NCBI RefSeq assembly: GCF_001580915.1 | Contig: NZ_LHZQ01000192.1 | Coordinates: forward strand, 1-33,644 | Reading direction: 5' to 3' | From: Acetobacter tropicalis | GTDB taxonomy: Bacteria; Pseudomonadota; Alphaproteobacteria; Acetobacterales; Acetobacteraceae | DNA length: 33,644 nt | Shown here: in pieces, positions 16,388 to 22,974 of the stretch | Layout: each line of letters starts with the position of its first letter | Numbering within the stretch: position 1 is the stretch's first letter | Notes under the pieces: model-generated | Seen by the model: the letters and a program-made list of their open reading frames with translations, nothing else | Databases searched by the model: none | What the model was told of the DNA's origin: nothing | Made by a program: the position numbers and the translations under genes

Positions 16388-16401
16388 GCATCACGTGATG
16401 C
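16388..16401. promoter_or_regulatory. 14-bp perfect palindrome, operator candidate
   Basis: GCATCACGTGATGC is fully palindromic and lies between the divergent xre promoter and the DUF6499 gene, about 40 bp downstream of the rightward -10. Its position suits binding by a dimeric regulator acting on the rightward transcript; the binder is unknown. It differs in sequence from the AT-rich xre palindrome, so a second regulator is possible. Confidence 0.45.
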
Positions 16402-16570
16402 CGTAAAAACCGACATTTCACACCCATGTGGCCTGAATCCTCCATCTCCTTCCAAATGATCCCGATCAGGCCGGAGATTTTCGGGATCACCTTCCTGATT
16501 TTTGCGGACTACCCGTTTCGGTTTCGCACCGGATACTGGGTCGAATCCATGACATATCGGGGAGGGGAGC

Positions 16571-16777
16571 GTGCCGACAATCCGGCCGTGGGATGCCGCA
16601 CCCCTTTGTCGCGCCTTCGCCGGGCTCGACCCTGCCGGTCTCGCCCAGGAATGGTTGCGACACAACCCGGCCTACCGGCGCGATCATGCAGCAACCATGA
16701 CGACGGGCAAGATTGACGCCGAGGCATGGCGCGCCTTCGCCCGTCGCTGGGGGTTGCGTTTTCCCTGTCGACCCTGA
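16571..16777 (+). CDS. DUF6499-like N-terminal regulator module
   Basis: A 68-aa frame starting with GTG behind GGGGAGGGGAGC. It reads MPTIRPWDAAPLCRAF, then LDPAGLAQEWLRHNPAYRRDH (about 19-39), the mark of the short 'transcriptional regulator' domain DUF6499 that precedes DUF2285 in these elements. It ends FARRWGLRFPCRP. The next frame, shifted by +1, resumes with FPVDPELPAW, which is the expected continuation of RRWGLRF. The two therefore look like one protein interrupted at TTTTCCC (16759-16765), either by mutation, sequencing error or programmed +1 frameshifting. Confidence 0.65.
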   Translation: MPTIRPWDAAPLCRAFAGLDPAGLAQEWLRHNPAYRRDHAATMTTGKIDAEAWRAFARRWGLRFPCRP

Positions 16778-17357
16778 ACTCCCCGCCTGGCTTGCCCCCG
16801 CTCTCTGGGATCCTGATGTTGCGCCGGAGGTCGTCGTGCGTGGCGACGGGGGTGACATTCTGCTTCGGCTGGCACGCTATGTCCGGGTACGACACGACGG
16901 TCCCGATGGCATCCACCTCGTGCTGGAAGGCGATTCTGGCCCGCTGCGCATCGTCGTTGTTGTCGATCGGCAACCCGACGCGCCGGGAACCTGGTTTATC
17001 GTCGACGACGGGCATCTCACGACCCGTTTGGCCAGTGTTGCGCGCTTCGGCCGCCTGCTTTCCGGTCGTTCGCCGGGTTCAATTCCACCCAGCCTGCGCC
17101 TGAGTCCCCAGCAGAAACTCCGCCAGATCCGCATGCTCTGCATCGCGGAAGGCCGGCGCATGGGCATGGCGGTCCGACGGATCGCGGCGGGCATCTACGG
17201 CGAGCGCATCCTGTATCTGTCCCGCAATGAATGGCGTGCCAGCTCATGGCACCGGGCTTTCTATCGCGATCTCGAGGGTGCCGGGTTCTACCTGAATGGC
17301 GGTCACATCGCCCTCCTTCAGGGGCTGAAGCAGGGGGGTGACAGTCTGGTGGCCTGA
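16713..17357 (+). CDS. DUF2285 domain protein (overlaps previous frame)
   Basis: A frame of 214 codons from a TTG at 16713, overlapping the DUF6499 frame by 65 bp. The recognisable protein begins at FPVDPELPAWLAPALWDPDVAPEVV (about residue 17 on), and the C-terminal DUF2285 domain runs from LSPQQKLRQIRMLCIAEG (about 130) through RRIAAGIYGERI to GGHIALLQG. DUF2285 proteins are small regulators or DNA-binding proteins of ICEs, near transfer genes. No good start with an SD exists in this frame: the TTG is poor and a GTG at 16836 would cut conserved sequence. This supports expression as a fusion with the preceding frame. Confidence 0.7.
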   Translation: MTPRHGAPSPVAGGCVFPVDPELPAWLAPALWDPDVAPEVVVRGDGGDILLRLARYVRVRHDGPDGIHLVLEGDSGPLRIVVVVDRQPDAPGTWFIVDDGHLTTRLASVARFGRLLSGRSPGSIPPSLRLSPQQKLRQIRMLCIAEGRRMGMAVRRIAAGIYGERILYLSRNEWRASSWHRAFYRDLEGAGFYLNGGHIALLQGLKQGGDSLVA

Positions 17358-17453
17358 ACTTTGTCATCCCTCCCCAAGCCCCATTCTCCGGCAGCGTCCC
17401 CTCATGGGCCGCAGCATCCCGCCACTGGCCCGCTCCACCGGGAGGAACACCCC

Positions 17454-17750
17454 ATGCGTGTCCAGCCGACACTGCCACCGCGCTATCTGCGTACCCCGGA
17501 CGCGGCCAATTTCGTTGGCCTGTCCATCCGCACCCTCGAAAAACACCGGAGTTGCGGCACTGGTCCGCTCTACCGCCAGCTCGGCGGCCGGATCGTCTAC
17601 GCCGTGGAAGATCTCTGCGCGTGGGCCGATCTGAACGTCCGGCTCTCCACCGGGGACGGCGGCGGCATCCCGATGCCGTCCGATCCCCGCGCCTATATCA
17701 TCCGCCTGCAGGCCAGGGCTCGCAAGGCGCAGCGGAGTGCCGGACAATGA
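17454..17750 (+). CDS. Helix-turn-helix (excisionase/MerR-like) protein
   Basis: A 98-aa DNA-binding protein with a winged helix-turn-helix of the HTH_17/AlpA type: RYLRTPDAANFVGLSIRTLE (about 11-30), then GPLYRQLGGRIVYAVEDLCAWAD (about 37-59) as the wing and final helix. ATG 17454 has GGAGGAAC 8 bases upstream. Its TGA overlaps the repA ATG (ATGA at 17747-17750), so it is coupled to the replication initiator and probably controls it or the operon. AlpA-like proteins also act as excisionases; that alternative remains open. Confidence 0.85.
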   Translation: MRVQPTLPPRYLRTPDAANFVGLSIRTLEKHRSCGTGPLYRQLGGRIVYAVEDLCAWADLNVRLSTGDGGGIPMPSDPRAYIIRLQARARKAQRSAGQ

Positions 17751-18820
17751 TGCTGGCAGCTGACAACTGGCGTCAGCCCGACCGCCGGTTTGTGGTCACG
17801 GGGGCGGCACGGCCCCGCGACATCCGCGATCTGATGGGTCGCCCGTTCTTCTCGCTAGGGCACATGGCGCGCCTTGAGCCACTTCGCTACCGTTCGCGTC
17901 AGATGGAGATCGTTGTCGAAGCCTCGGCTCCTCTGGGCATGGCGACCATCCGGGACGCCGATGTCCTGCTCTGGCTGACCGGCCAGATCGTCGATGCCCT
18001 CAACCACGATTTGTGGGTGTCGCGCCATGTGCGCTTCACGCCTTGGCGGCTGTTCCAGGATCTGGGATGGGCTGACGGCACTCACCAGTATCGCCGGCTT
18101 CATGGCGCCCTTGCGCGTCTGGCGGAAACGCGCGTTACCACCAGCCTGCGGCAGGGGCCGGAGTGGCGCGAGAAGCCGTTCGCCTGGATCAGTGACGTCC
18201 GGATTTCCCGTGAGGACGGGGTGGCCCTGACCCTGCCGGACTGGCTCATGGAGATGGCCTGTGATCGCTCCCATGTCCTGAGCGTCGATCCCGCTTATTT
18301 CCGCCTTTATGGCGGTCTGGAGCGATGGCTTTACCGTCTGGCGCGCCGACATGCCGGTCGGCAGAAAGACGGGTGGCGTTTCGATCTTCGTGATCTCCAT
18401 GCGCGGTCAGGCACCCTCTCTCCCTGGCGGAATTTCGTGATCGACGTCGTCGGCATTGCCCGTCGTCAGGTCGTCCCAGGTTACGACTGCAAGGTCGTTT
18501 ATGGCGGAAAACAGCCAGTTCTGCGTATCTCCCCAACGGTATCATCCACCGGTTCTGTGGATAATCATGTGAATCCTACCGTTGGTCAGGATACGGAACA
18601 TACCATTGCTGACGGTGCGGAAATACCGTTGCTGAGGGTGCAGAAAACGTCGCAATCCATTGTTTTCAAAAGCGGAATCGGATCCGTAACTTATATAACT
18701 AATATAATAACTTATTATGTAGGGGATTCCGGTCTTTTGGTTCCCCTCCCGACAGCCCGGTCGGGGTATGGAAAAAAGGCTCGGGAAGCGGTCGCGGATC
18801 GCATGGTCGGTGTCCTATGA
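17747..18820 (+). CDS. repA: Replication initiator protein A (RepA)
   Basis: A 357-aa initiator of the RPA family (replication protein A of alphaproteobacterial plasmids). Diagnostic segments: IRDLMGRPFFSLGHMARLEPLRY (about 25-47), ATIRDADVLLWLTGQIVDALN (about 65-85), RFTPWRLFQDLGWADGTHQYRRLHGALARL (about 97-126) and YRLARRHAGRQKDGWRFDLRDLHARSG (about 198-224). It binds origin repeats and melts or loads replication proteins. ATG 17747 overlaps the HTH stop and its own stop overlaps the DUF2840 start (ATGA both times). The final 80 codons are lower in GC and contain a DnaA box, three direct repeats and an AT-rich stretch, so the gene seems to contain its own origin. Confidence 0.9.
   Translation: MMLAADNWRQPDRRFVVTGAARPRDIRDLMGRPFFSLGHMARLEPLRYRSRQMEIVVEASAPLGMATIRDADVLLWLTGQIVDALNHDLWVSRHVRFTPWRLFQDLGWADGTHQYRRLHGALARLAETRVTTSLRQGPEWREKPFAWISDVRISREDGVALTLPDWLMEMACDRSHVLSVDPAYFRLYGGLERWLYRLARRHAGRQKDGWRFDLRDLHARSGTLSPWRNFVIDVVGIARRQVVPGYDCKVVYGGKQPVLRISPTVSSTGSVDNHVNPTVGQDTEHTIADGAEIPLLRVQKTSQSIVFKSGIGSVTYITNIITYYVGDSGLLVPLPTARSGYGKKAREAVADRMVGVL
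18556..18722. other. Candidate origin of replication (oriV) inside repA
   Basis: In order: a consensus DnaA box TGTGGATAA at 18556-18564 (TTATCCACA on the minus strand); three 22-bp direct repeats starting at 18577, 18601 and 18624 (spacing 24 and 23 bp, close to two helix turns; repeats 2 and 3 agree at 19 of 22 bases, repeats 1 and 3 at 17 of 22; shared core TACCGTTG/TACCATTG); and an AT-rich stretch (about 18650-18722) with TAACTTAT at 18687-18694 and 18708-18715 and TAACTAAT at 18696-18703. Box, iterons and melting region form the standard iteron-origin layout. Repeats in the sequence are seen; function is inferred. Confidence 0.65.
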
Positions 18821-19305
18821 CCGCCCGCTCTTTCCGGCCGGACGACGCTGTCCTCACCACGGTCGAACTGACCTGGATCGAGAAGCGCATCGAGCACTGG
18901 ATCCGCTTCGGCCACCCCGTCGAGGATCGCATTCTCGATCGTCGGCGCAGGCTGATGAGTTTCACGCCGGACAGCGTGTTCGCGTTCATCCGCTGGGCCG
19001 CGAACGATTTCGGCACCGTGGTGTCCTGCATCGATATCGTGCGCGCCGTCGGGGTTCAGGAAGCCTGCCAGACGGTGCCGTTCGTGCGCCCCGGTGGTGA
19101 GAGTCTGCTGCGCCAGAGCGGCTGGCCGAAGGTAAGGCGCGTGCTGGAGGCGATCGACGGCGTGGAGGCGCTGGGGATCGATCCTGCCGGCGTCTGTCCC
19201 GATCACTGGCGCCACCTGCATCACCGGCTCACGGCGGCGCAGGAGCCACGTCCCTACACGTCAGAGCGCCATGAGGCATGGCTGCGCAGGAGGGCTATGT
19301 CATGA
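18817..19305 (+). CDS. DUF2840 protein
   Basis: A 162-aa protein of the DUF2840 family, found next to TraF-type peptidases in these conjugative elements. Recognisable are TTVELTWIEKRIEHWIRFG (about 14-32), FTPDSVFAFIRWAANDFGTVVSCIDIVRAV (about 49-78) and the C-terminal GIDPAGVCPDHWRHLHHRL (about 119-137). Function is unknown. It overlaps repA and the peptidase gene by ATGA, so it is part of one translationally coupled chain. Confidence 0.88.
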   Translation: MTARSFRPDDAVLTTVELTWIEKRIEHWIRFGHPVEDRILDRRRRLMSFTPDSVFAFIRWAANDFGTVVSCIDIVRAVGVQEACQTVPFVRPGGESLLRQSGWPKVRRVLEAIDGVEALGIDPAGVCPDHWRHLHHRLTAAQEPRPYTSERHEAWLRRRAMS

Positions 19306-19928
19306 CCCGGCGCGCCTGGTTCTTCGCCACGTATTTCGCCGTGCTCGGCGTGGGTGCCTCGCTGGCGTTTCATCCCACGCCGCGCTGGGTCTGGAACGAG
19401 ACGGCGAGTGTCCCGGTCGGGCTGTATCGCATCCAGCCCACCGTCTCGATCCGTGTTGGCGACATTGTCGCCATCCGTCTGCCGGAGCGCGAGGCAATGC
19501 TGCTGGCGACGCGCGGCTATCTGCCTTTCGGTGTGCCGCTGCTCAAGCCGGTGGCGGCACTCGCAGGGCAGAACGTCTGCCGTAATGGCGTGCATGTCAC
19601 CGTCGACGGAAAGGCCGTCGGTGATGCGAAGACTGTCGATCATCGGGGCCGAAAACTGCCGGTCTGGCAGGGCTGCCAACGTCTTGAACCGGGGCAGGTT
19701 TTCGTCATGAACGCCGCTGTGCCGACCAGTCTGGATGGGCGGTATTTCGGTGTCCTACCGATGGAAACAGTGATCGGTCGCGCGGTGCCGATGCATGTCC
19801 GCACGGGCGAGGCGGAGCCGCCGCCGCATTTCGATCCCCTCCCGGAACCGGATGATCCCGCGCGGAAGGGACTGCTTCTGGCTCCGCCCATGCTGCCCGC
19901 GAAAGAGAGCGAACCGCCCATCCAATGA
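19302..19928 (+). CDS. traF: S26-family signal peptidase (TraF-like)
   Basis: A 208-aa membrane serine protease of the S26 family, TraF/conjugal type. An N-terminal membrane segment (about 6-24) is followed by the catalytic serine in SVPVGLYRI (Ser36) and the general base lysine in PLLKPVAALAG (Lys82), with a beta-rich domain ending in GRYFGVLP / VIGRAVP. In RP4, TraF cleaves and cyclises the TrbC pilin; TrbC is encoded at 28595, so it is the likely substrate. ATG 19302 has AGGAGG 8 bases upstream and overlaps the DUF2840 stop; the ATG at 19278 lies inside that gene without SD. Confidence 0.9.
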   Translation: MTRRAWFFATYFAVLGVGASLAFHPTPRWVWNETASVPVGLYRIQPTVSIRVGDIVAIRLPEREAMLLATRGYLPFGVPLLKPVAALAGQNVCRNGVHVTVDGKAVGDAKTVDHRGRKLPVWQGCQRLEPGQVFVMNAAVPTSLDGRYFGVLPMETVIGRAVPMHVRTGEAEPPPHFDPLPEPDDPARKGLLLAPPMLPAKESEPPIQ

Positions 19929-19986
19929 CGGTGACGTGGTCGTCGGATTTTCCGTCATTCCCACTCTGTCTGAAAGGATTTTTCCC

Positions 19987-20328
19987 ATGAGCCAGGTCGG
20001 ATTTTTCACCCGCACCGCTGATGGTTTTGCCGGACGCGTGCGCACCCTGTCGCTGGATGCTGAACTGACCTTCGTGCCAGCGGAAAACAATGGCGCGGAG
20101 CATGCTCCGGATTATCGTATTCACCTGGGTGACGGGGATACTGGCCCCGAGCTGGGCGCGGGATGGAAACGCACCGGGGAACGTGCTGGGGAGTATGTGT
20201 CCGTGCTCCTGGACGATCCCACTTTCATGCAGCCGATCCGCGCCACACTGTTCCAGGCCGGACGTGGTGGCCGCGAGTGGCAACTGGTCTGGAACCGGCC
20301 TGCAAAACGCCCAGGAGGCCGGGAATGA
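19987..20328 (+). CDS. DUF736 protein, copy 2
   Basis: A 113-aa DUF736 protein beginning MSQVGFFTRTADGFAGRVRT, with APDYRIHLG (about 41-49), SVLLDDPTFMQPIRATLF (about 72-89) and the C-terminal WQLVWNRP. It is diverged from the copy at 15224, sharing the overall plan but few residues outside the core, so it is an old paralogue with perhaps a different partner. ATG 19987 follows AAAGGATTTTT. The stop overlaps the ATG of the transglycosylase gene (ATGA). Function unknown. Confidence 0.9.
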   Translation: MSQVGFFTRTADGFAGRVRTLSLDAELTFVPAENNGAEHAPDYRIHLGDGDTGPELGAGWKRTGERAGEYVSVLLDDPTFMQPIRATLFQAGRGGREWQLVWNRPAKRPGGRE

Positions 20329-21008
20329 GCGCCCGGTTTTTTATGTCCGCCGGCGTGCTGGCCGTGCTCGCGCTAACGCTCTCGCCGACCATCGCCCACG
20401 CGCAGGATTTCGACGATCTGGTGCGTCAGGCGGCGGAACGGAACGCGATCCCGCCAGCGTGGGTGCGGGCAGTCCTCCGTGCCGAAAGTGCTGGCGATCG
20501 GCACGCGGTCTCCGGCGCCGGTGCGATGGGTCTGATGCAGCTTATGCCCGGCACGTGGAGGGACGTCCGCCGCACGCTCAATCTGGGGGATGATCCCTTC
20601 GATCCACATGACAACATCGCGGCCGGGGCAGCCTATCTGCGATGGCTGCATGACCGCTACGGCGATGCAGGGTTTCTCGCCGCTTATAACGCCGGTCCCG
20701 GTCGCTATGACGATCATCTGGCGACTGGTCGGCCATTGCCTGCCGAGACGGTTTCCTACGTCGCATCTGTCGCCCGGCTGATCGATGACCCGTCGTTCAG
20801 CGCGTATTTCTCCATCCCGTTTTCCATTGCTCCGGCGGGTGGCTGGACTTCCGCGTCGCTCTTCATTTCCGGCAGCGAAAGTGCGCTTTCATCGTCATCT
20901 CAGGGCATTTTTTTAAGACGATCCGGGCAGACGATTTTTACTCCGTCCACGCTCTTCGCAGGTCATGTCCGTAGCGCGCCGGGAGTGGGTTCGGCGCAGG
21001 GGAAGTGA
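20325..21008 (+). CDS. Lytic transglycosylase (conjugation-associated)
   Basis: A 227-aa exported muramidase. A signal peptide covers 1-26 (cleavage after AHA), followed by an SLT domain: RAESAGD with catalytic Glu54, GAMGLMQLMPGT at 66-77, NIAAGAAYLRWL and AAYNAGPGRYD. It opens peptidoglycan locally for assembly of the type IV secretion channel, like VirB1/TrbN. The C-terminal 60 residues are low complexity. AGGAGG lies 8 bases before ATG 20325, which overlaps the DUF736 stop. It is the last gene before the candidate oriT. Confidence 0.92.
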   Translation: MSARFFMSAGVLAVLALTLSPTIAHAQDFDDLVRQAAERNAIPPAWVRAVLRAESAGDRHAVSGAGAMGLMQLMPGTWRDVRRTLNLGDDPFDPHDNIAAGAAYLRWLHDRYGDAGFLAAYNAGPGRYDDHLATGRPLPAETVSYVASVARLIDDPSFSAYFSIPFSIAPAGGWTSASLFISGSESALSSSSQGIFLRRSGQTIFTPSTLFAGHVRSAPGVGSAQGK

Positions 21009-21014
21009 ATCACG

Positions 21015-21192
21015 AAAACCCCGGAAAAGGACAGAAAAAGTGAGGGCTGGATAAAAGGCCGCACATCGCGGCTCGGTCGGGGTGGCTGTTTTCCGGGGTT
21101 TTTGAAGTCTTGTCGCGAGGTGCATGGATTTTCCGCACCTCGCGGCAAGGTATCATCTCTTTGATCCTGCGCGATCTTTCGCGCGGTGCAGG
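21015..21192 (+). other. Candidate origin of transfer (oriT)
   Basis: The 193 bp between the transglycosylase and relaxase genes hold: a perfect 14-bp inverted repeat AAAACCCCGGAAAA (21015-21028) / TTTTCCGGGGTTTT (21089-21102); a second, 15-bp with one mismatch, CTTGTCGCGAGGTGC (21109-21123) / GCACCTCGCGGCAAG (21135-21149); and 14 bp on, ATCCTGC at 21164-21170, which equals the core of the RP4-type nic site (ATCCTG/C). The nic-like bases are the start of a further hairpin CCTGC..GCGA..TCGC..GCAGG (21166-21192). Repeat-then-nic beside a relaxase gene is the usual oriT design. Predicted cut between 21169 and 21170. Confidence 0.65.
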
Positions 21193-21201
21193 ACATTTTT
21201 C

Positions 21202-22941
21202 ATGAACGGAGACGAAGAATTCCGGGTTCGGCCGGGGCGCATCCGCTCCACCCGCGCCCGGCAGGCGCGGCCTTTCGTGACGCAGGTGCTGGCGTCCGTG
21301 CAGCGGGCCGGTGGCCGGGTGTCCCGCGCGGGGAAAATCAGTGCCGGGCGTCGCTCCAGTTTCGGGCGGGGCCGGGCCGCCGCTCATGCCGCCAATCGCC
21401 TGCTGACCAGCCGTTCGCGGGGCGTCGTGATCAAGGCCCGTGTCGTACGGCACGCACCGCGCGCGACGCCGCTGGCAGCACACCTGCGGTATCTCCGTCG
21501 GGAGGGCGTGACGCGGGACGGGGAGGACGCGCGCCTGTTCGGCAAGGACAGCGACGATATCCGCGCCTCGGACTTCGCCGAACGCTGCGACGGCGATCGT
21601 CATCATTTCCGCTTCATCGTCTCGCCAGAGGATGCGCCGGAAATGTCGGACCTGCGGGCTTTTGCACGGGATCTGATGGGGCAGATGGAAACCGATCTTG
21701 ACACGAAACTGGACTGGGCCGCTGTCGATCACTGGAACACGGCGCACCCCCATCTGCATGTCATCGTCCGGGGTGTGGCAGAGGATGGTTCCGACCTGGT
21801 GATCGCGCGTGATTATATCCGTGAAGGCATGCGTGCCCGGGCCCAGGATCTGGTGACGCTGGAACTCGGACCGCGCACGGATCATGATATCCACCAGGCG
21901 GTCGAGCGGCAGGTGAACGCCGACCGCTGGACTCAATTGGACCGTCAGCTTCAGAAGGACGCGGGGCAGGATGGCGTCATCGCTCTCGGGCGCGCGCCGG
22001 GCGAAACACTGGACGCCTTCGCGACGGTGAAACTGGGTCGCCTGCGCCGCCTGGAAACGATGGGGCTGGCGCATCGGGTCGGACCGGATCGCTGGCGGAT
22101 GGACGAAAGTGCGGAGGCAACCCTGCGGGAGATCAGCGAGCGCAACGACATCATCAAACGGATCCACCGGGGGCTGGCGGAGCAGAAGATCGATCGTGCC
22201 GCGTCATCCTGGGTAATGGCCGCCGAGGATACCACCGATCCTGTCATCGGCCGACTGGTCGATCGTGGCCTCGACGATGAGCTGCGCGGCACAGCTTATG
22301 CGGTCATCGACGGAATTGACGGACGCACGCATCATGTCCGCCTGCCGAACATCGAAGCCGCAGGTGATGGGGCAGTCGGTTCCATCGTGGAACTGCGACA
22401 TTTCACCGACAAACGGGGACGTGACTGTGTCGCTCTGGCCGTGCGCTCGGACGTCACGCTGGAACGGCAGGTGATGGCGGATGGTGCCACCTGGCTCGAT
22501 CGGCAGGCGACCGCGCGGGAGCCTCTTGCCCTGGCGTCCACCGGGTTCGGCGCCGATGTCAGAGAGGCGATGGAAAAGCGCACGGATCATCTGATGGAGC
22601 AGGGGCTGGCCAGTCGCGACGGCGGAAGCGTCCATTATGCCCGGAACCTGATCGCTACGCTGCGCCAGCGGGAACTGGAGACGCTGGGCCGGAGCCTCGC
22701 CAGGAAATCGGGGATGCCGTTCCGGCGGAGCGGGGAAGGCGATCCCGTCACGGGCACCTACCGCCAGCGTTTCAATCTGGCGTCGGGCCGGTTCGCCATG
22801 ATCGACGACGGGCTGGGCTTCGAACTGGTGCCATGGTCGCCGTCGCTGGAAAAACAGCGCGGGCGGGAGGTGGCGGGCATCATGCGTGGCGATGGGGGGA
22901 TTGACTGGTCGTTCGCGCGCAAGCGAGGACTCGGATTGTGA
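21202..22941 (+). CDS. Relaxase, DUF3363 type (TraI/VirD2-like)
   Basis: A 579-aa DNA relaxase expected to nick oriT, stay bound to the 5' end and pilot the strand to the coupling protein. An N-terminal basic region (7-80) is followed by a two-histidine-type (HUH) core: HLRYLRREGV (94-103; Tyr98 a candidate nucleophile), HHFRFIVSPEDA (134-145) and DHWNTAHPHLHVIVRG (176-191) with metal-binding His182, His184 and His186. The C-terminal half is DUF3363. ATG 21202 gives the usual start MNGDEEFRVRPGRIRS; an upstream ATG (21124) would lie in the loop of an oriT hairpin. It ends 23 bp from the convergent Abi_C gene. Confidence 0.9.
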   Translation: MNGDEEFRVRPGRIRSTRARQARPFVTQVLASVQRAGGRVSRAGKISAGRRSSFGRGRAAAHAANRLLTSRSRGVVIKARVVRHAPRATPLAAHLRYLRREGVTRDGEDARLFGKDSDDIRASDFAERCDGDRHHFRFIVSPEDAPEMSDLRAFARDLMGQMETDLDTKLDWAAVDHWNTAHPHLHVIVRGVAEDGSDLVIARDYIREGMRARAQDLVTLELGPRTDHDIHQAVERQVNADRWTQLDRQLQKDAGQDGVIALGRAPGETLDAFATVKLGRLRRLETMGLAHRVGPDRWRMDESAEATLREISERNDIIKRIHRGLAEQKIDRAASSWVMAAEDTTDPVIGRLVDRGLDDELRGTAYAVIDGIDGRTHHVRLPNIEAAGDGAVGSIVELRHFTDKRGRDCVALAVRSDVTLERQVMADGATWLDRQATAREPLALASTGFGADVREAMEKRTDHLMEQGLASRDGGSVHYARNLIATLRQRELETLGRSLARKSGMPFRRSGEGDPVTGTYRQRFNLASGRFAMIDDGLGFELVPWSPSLEKQRGREVAGIMRGDGGIDWSFARKRGLGL

Positions 22942-22944
22942 TGG

Positions 22945-22974
22945 GCAAATCGGATGACTGATCTTCAGATTTGC
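22945..22974. repeat. Inverted repeat between convergent relaxase and Abi_C genes
   Basis: GCAAATC (22945-22951) and GATTTGC (22968-22974) form a perfect 7-bp inverted repeat in the tail-to-tail junction, overlapping the end of the Abi_C frame. No T-run follows on either strand. It may slow both transcripts, or be coincidental. Confidence 0.35.

Noticed and set aside
18577..18645. CRISPR-like array
   Set aside because: Repeats are 22 bp with only 1-2 bp between them and lie within a coding frame next to a DnaA box; iterons explain them better.
21010..22167. 385-codon reverse-strand open frame
   Set aside because: Antisense to the relaxase and running through the inverted repeats of the candidate oriT.
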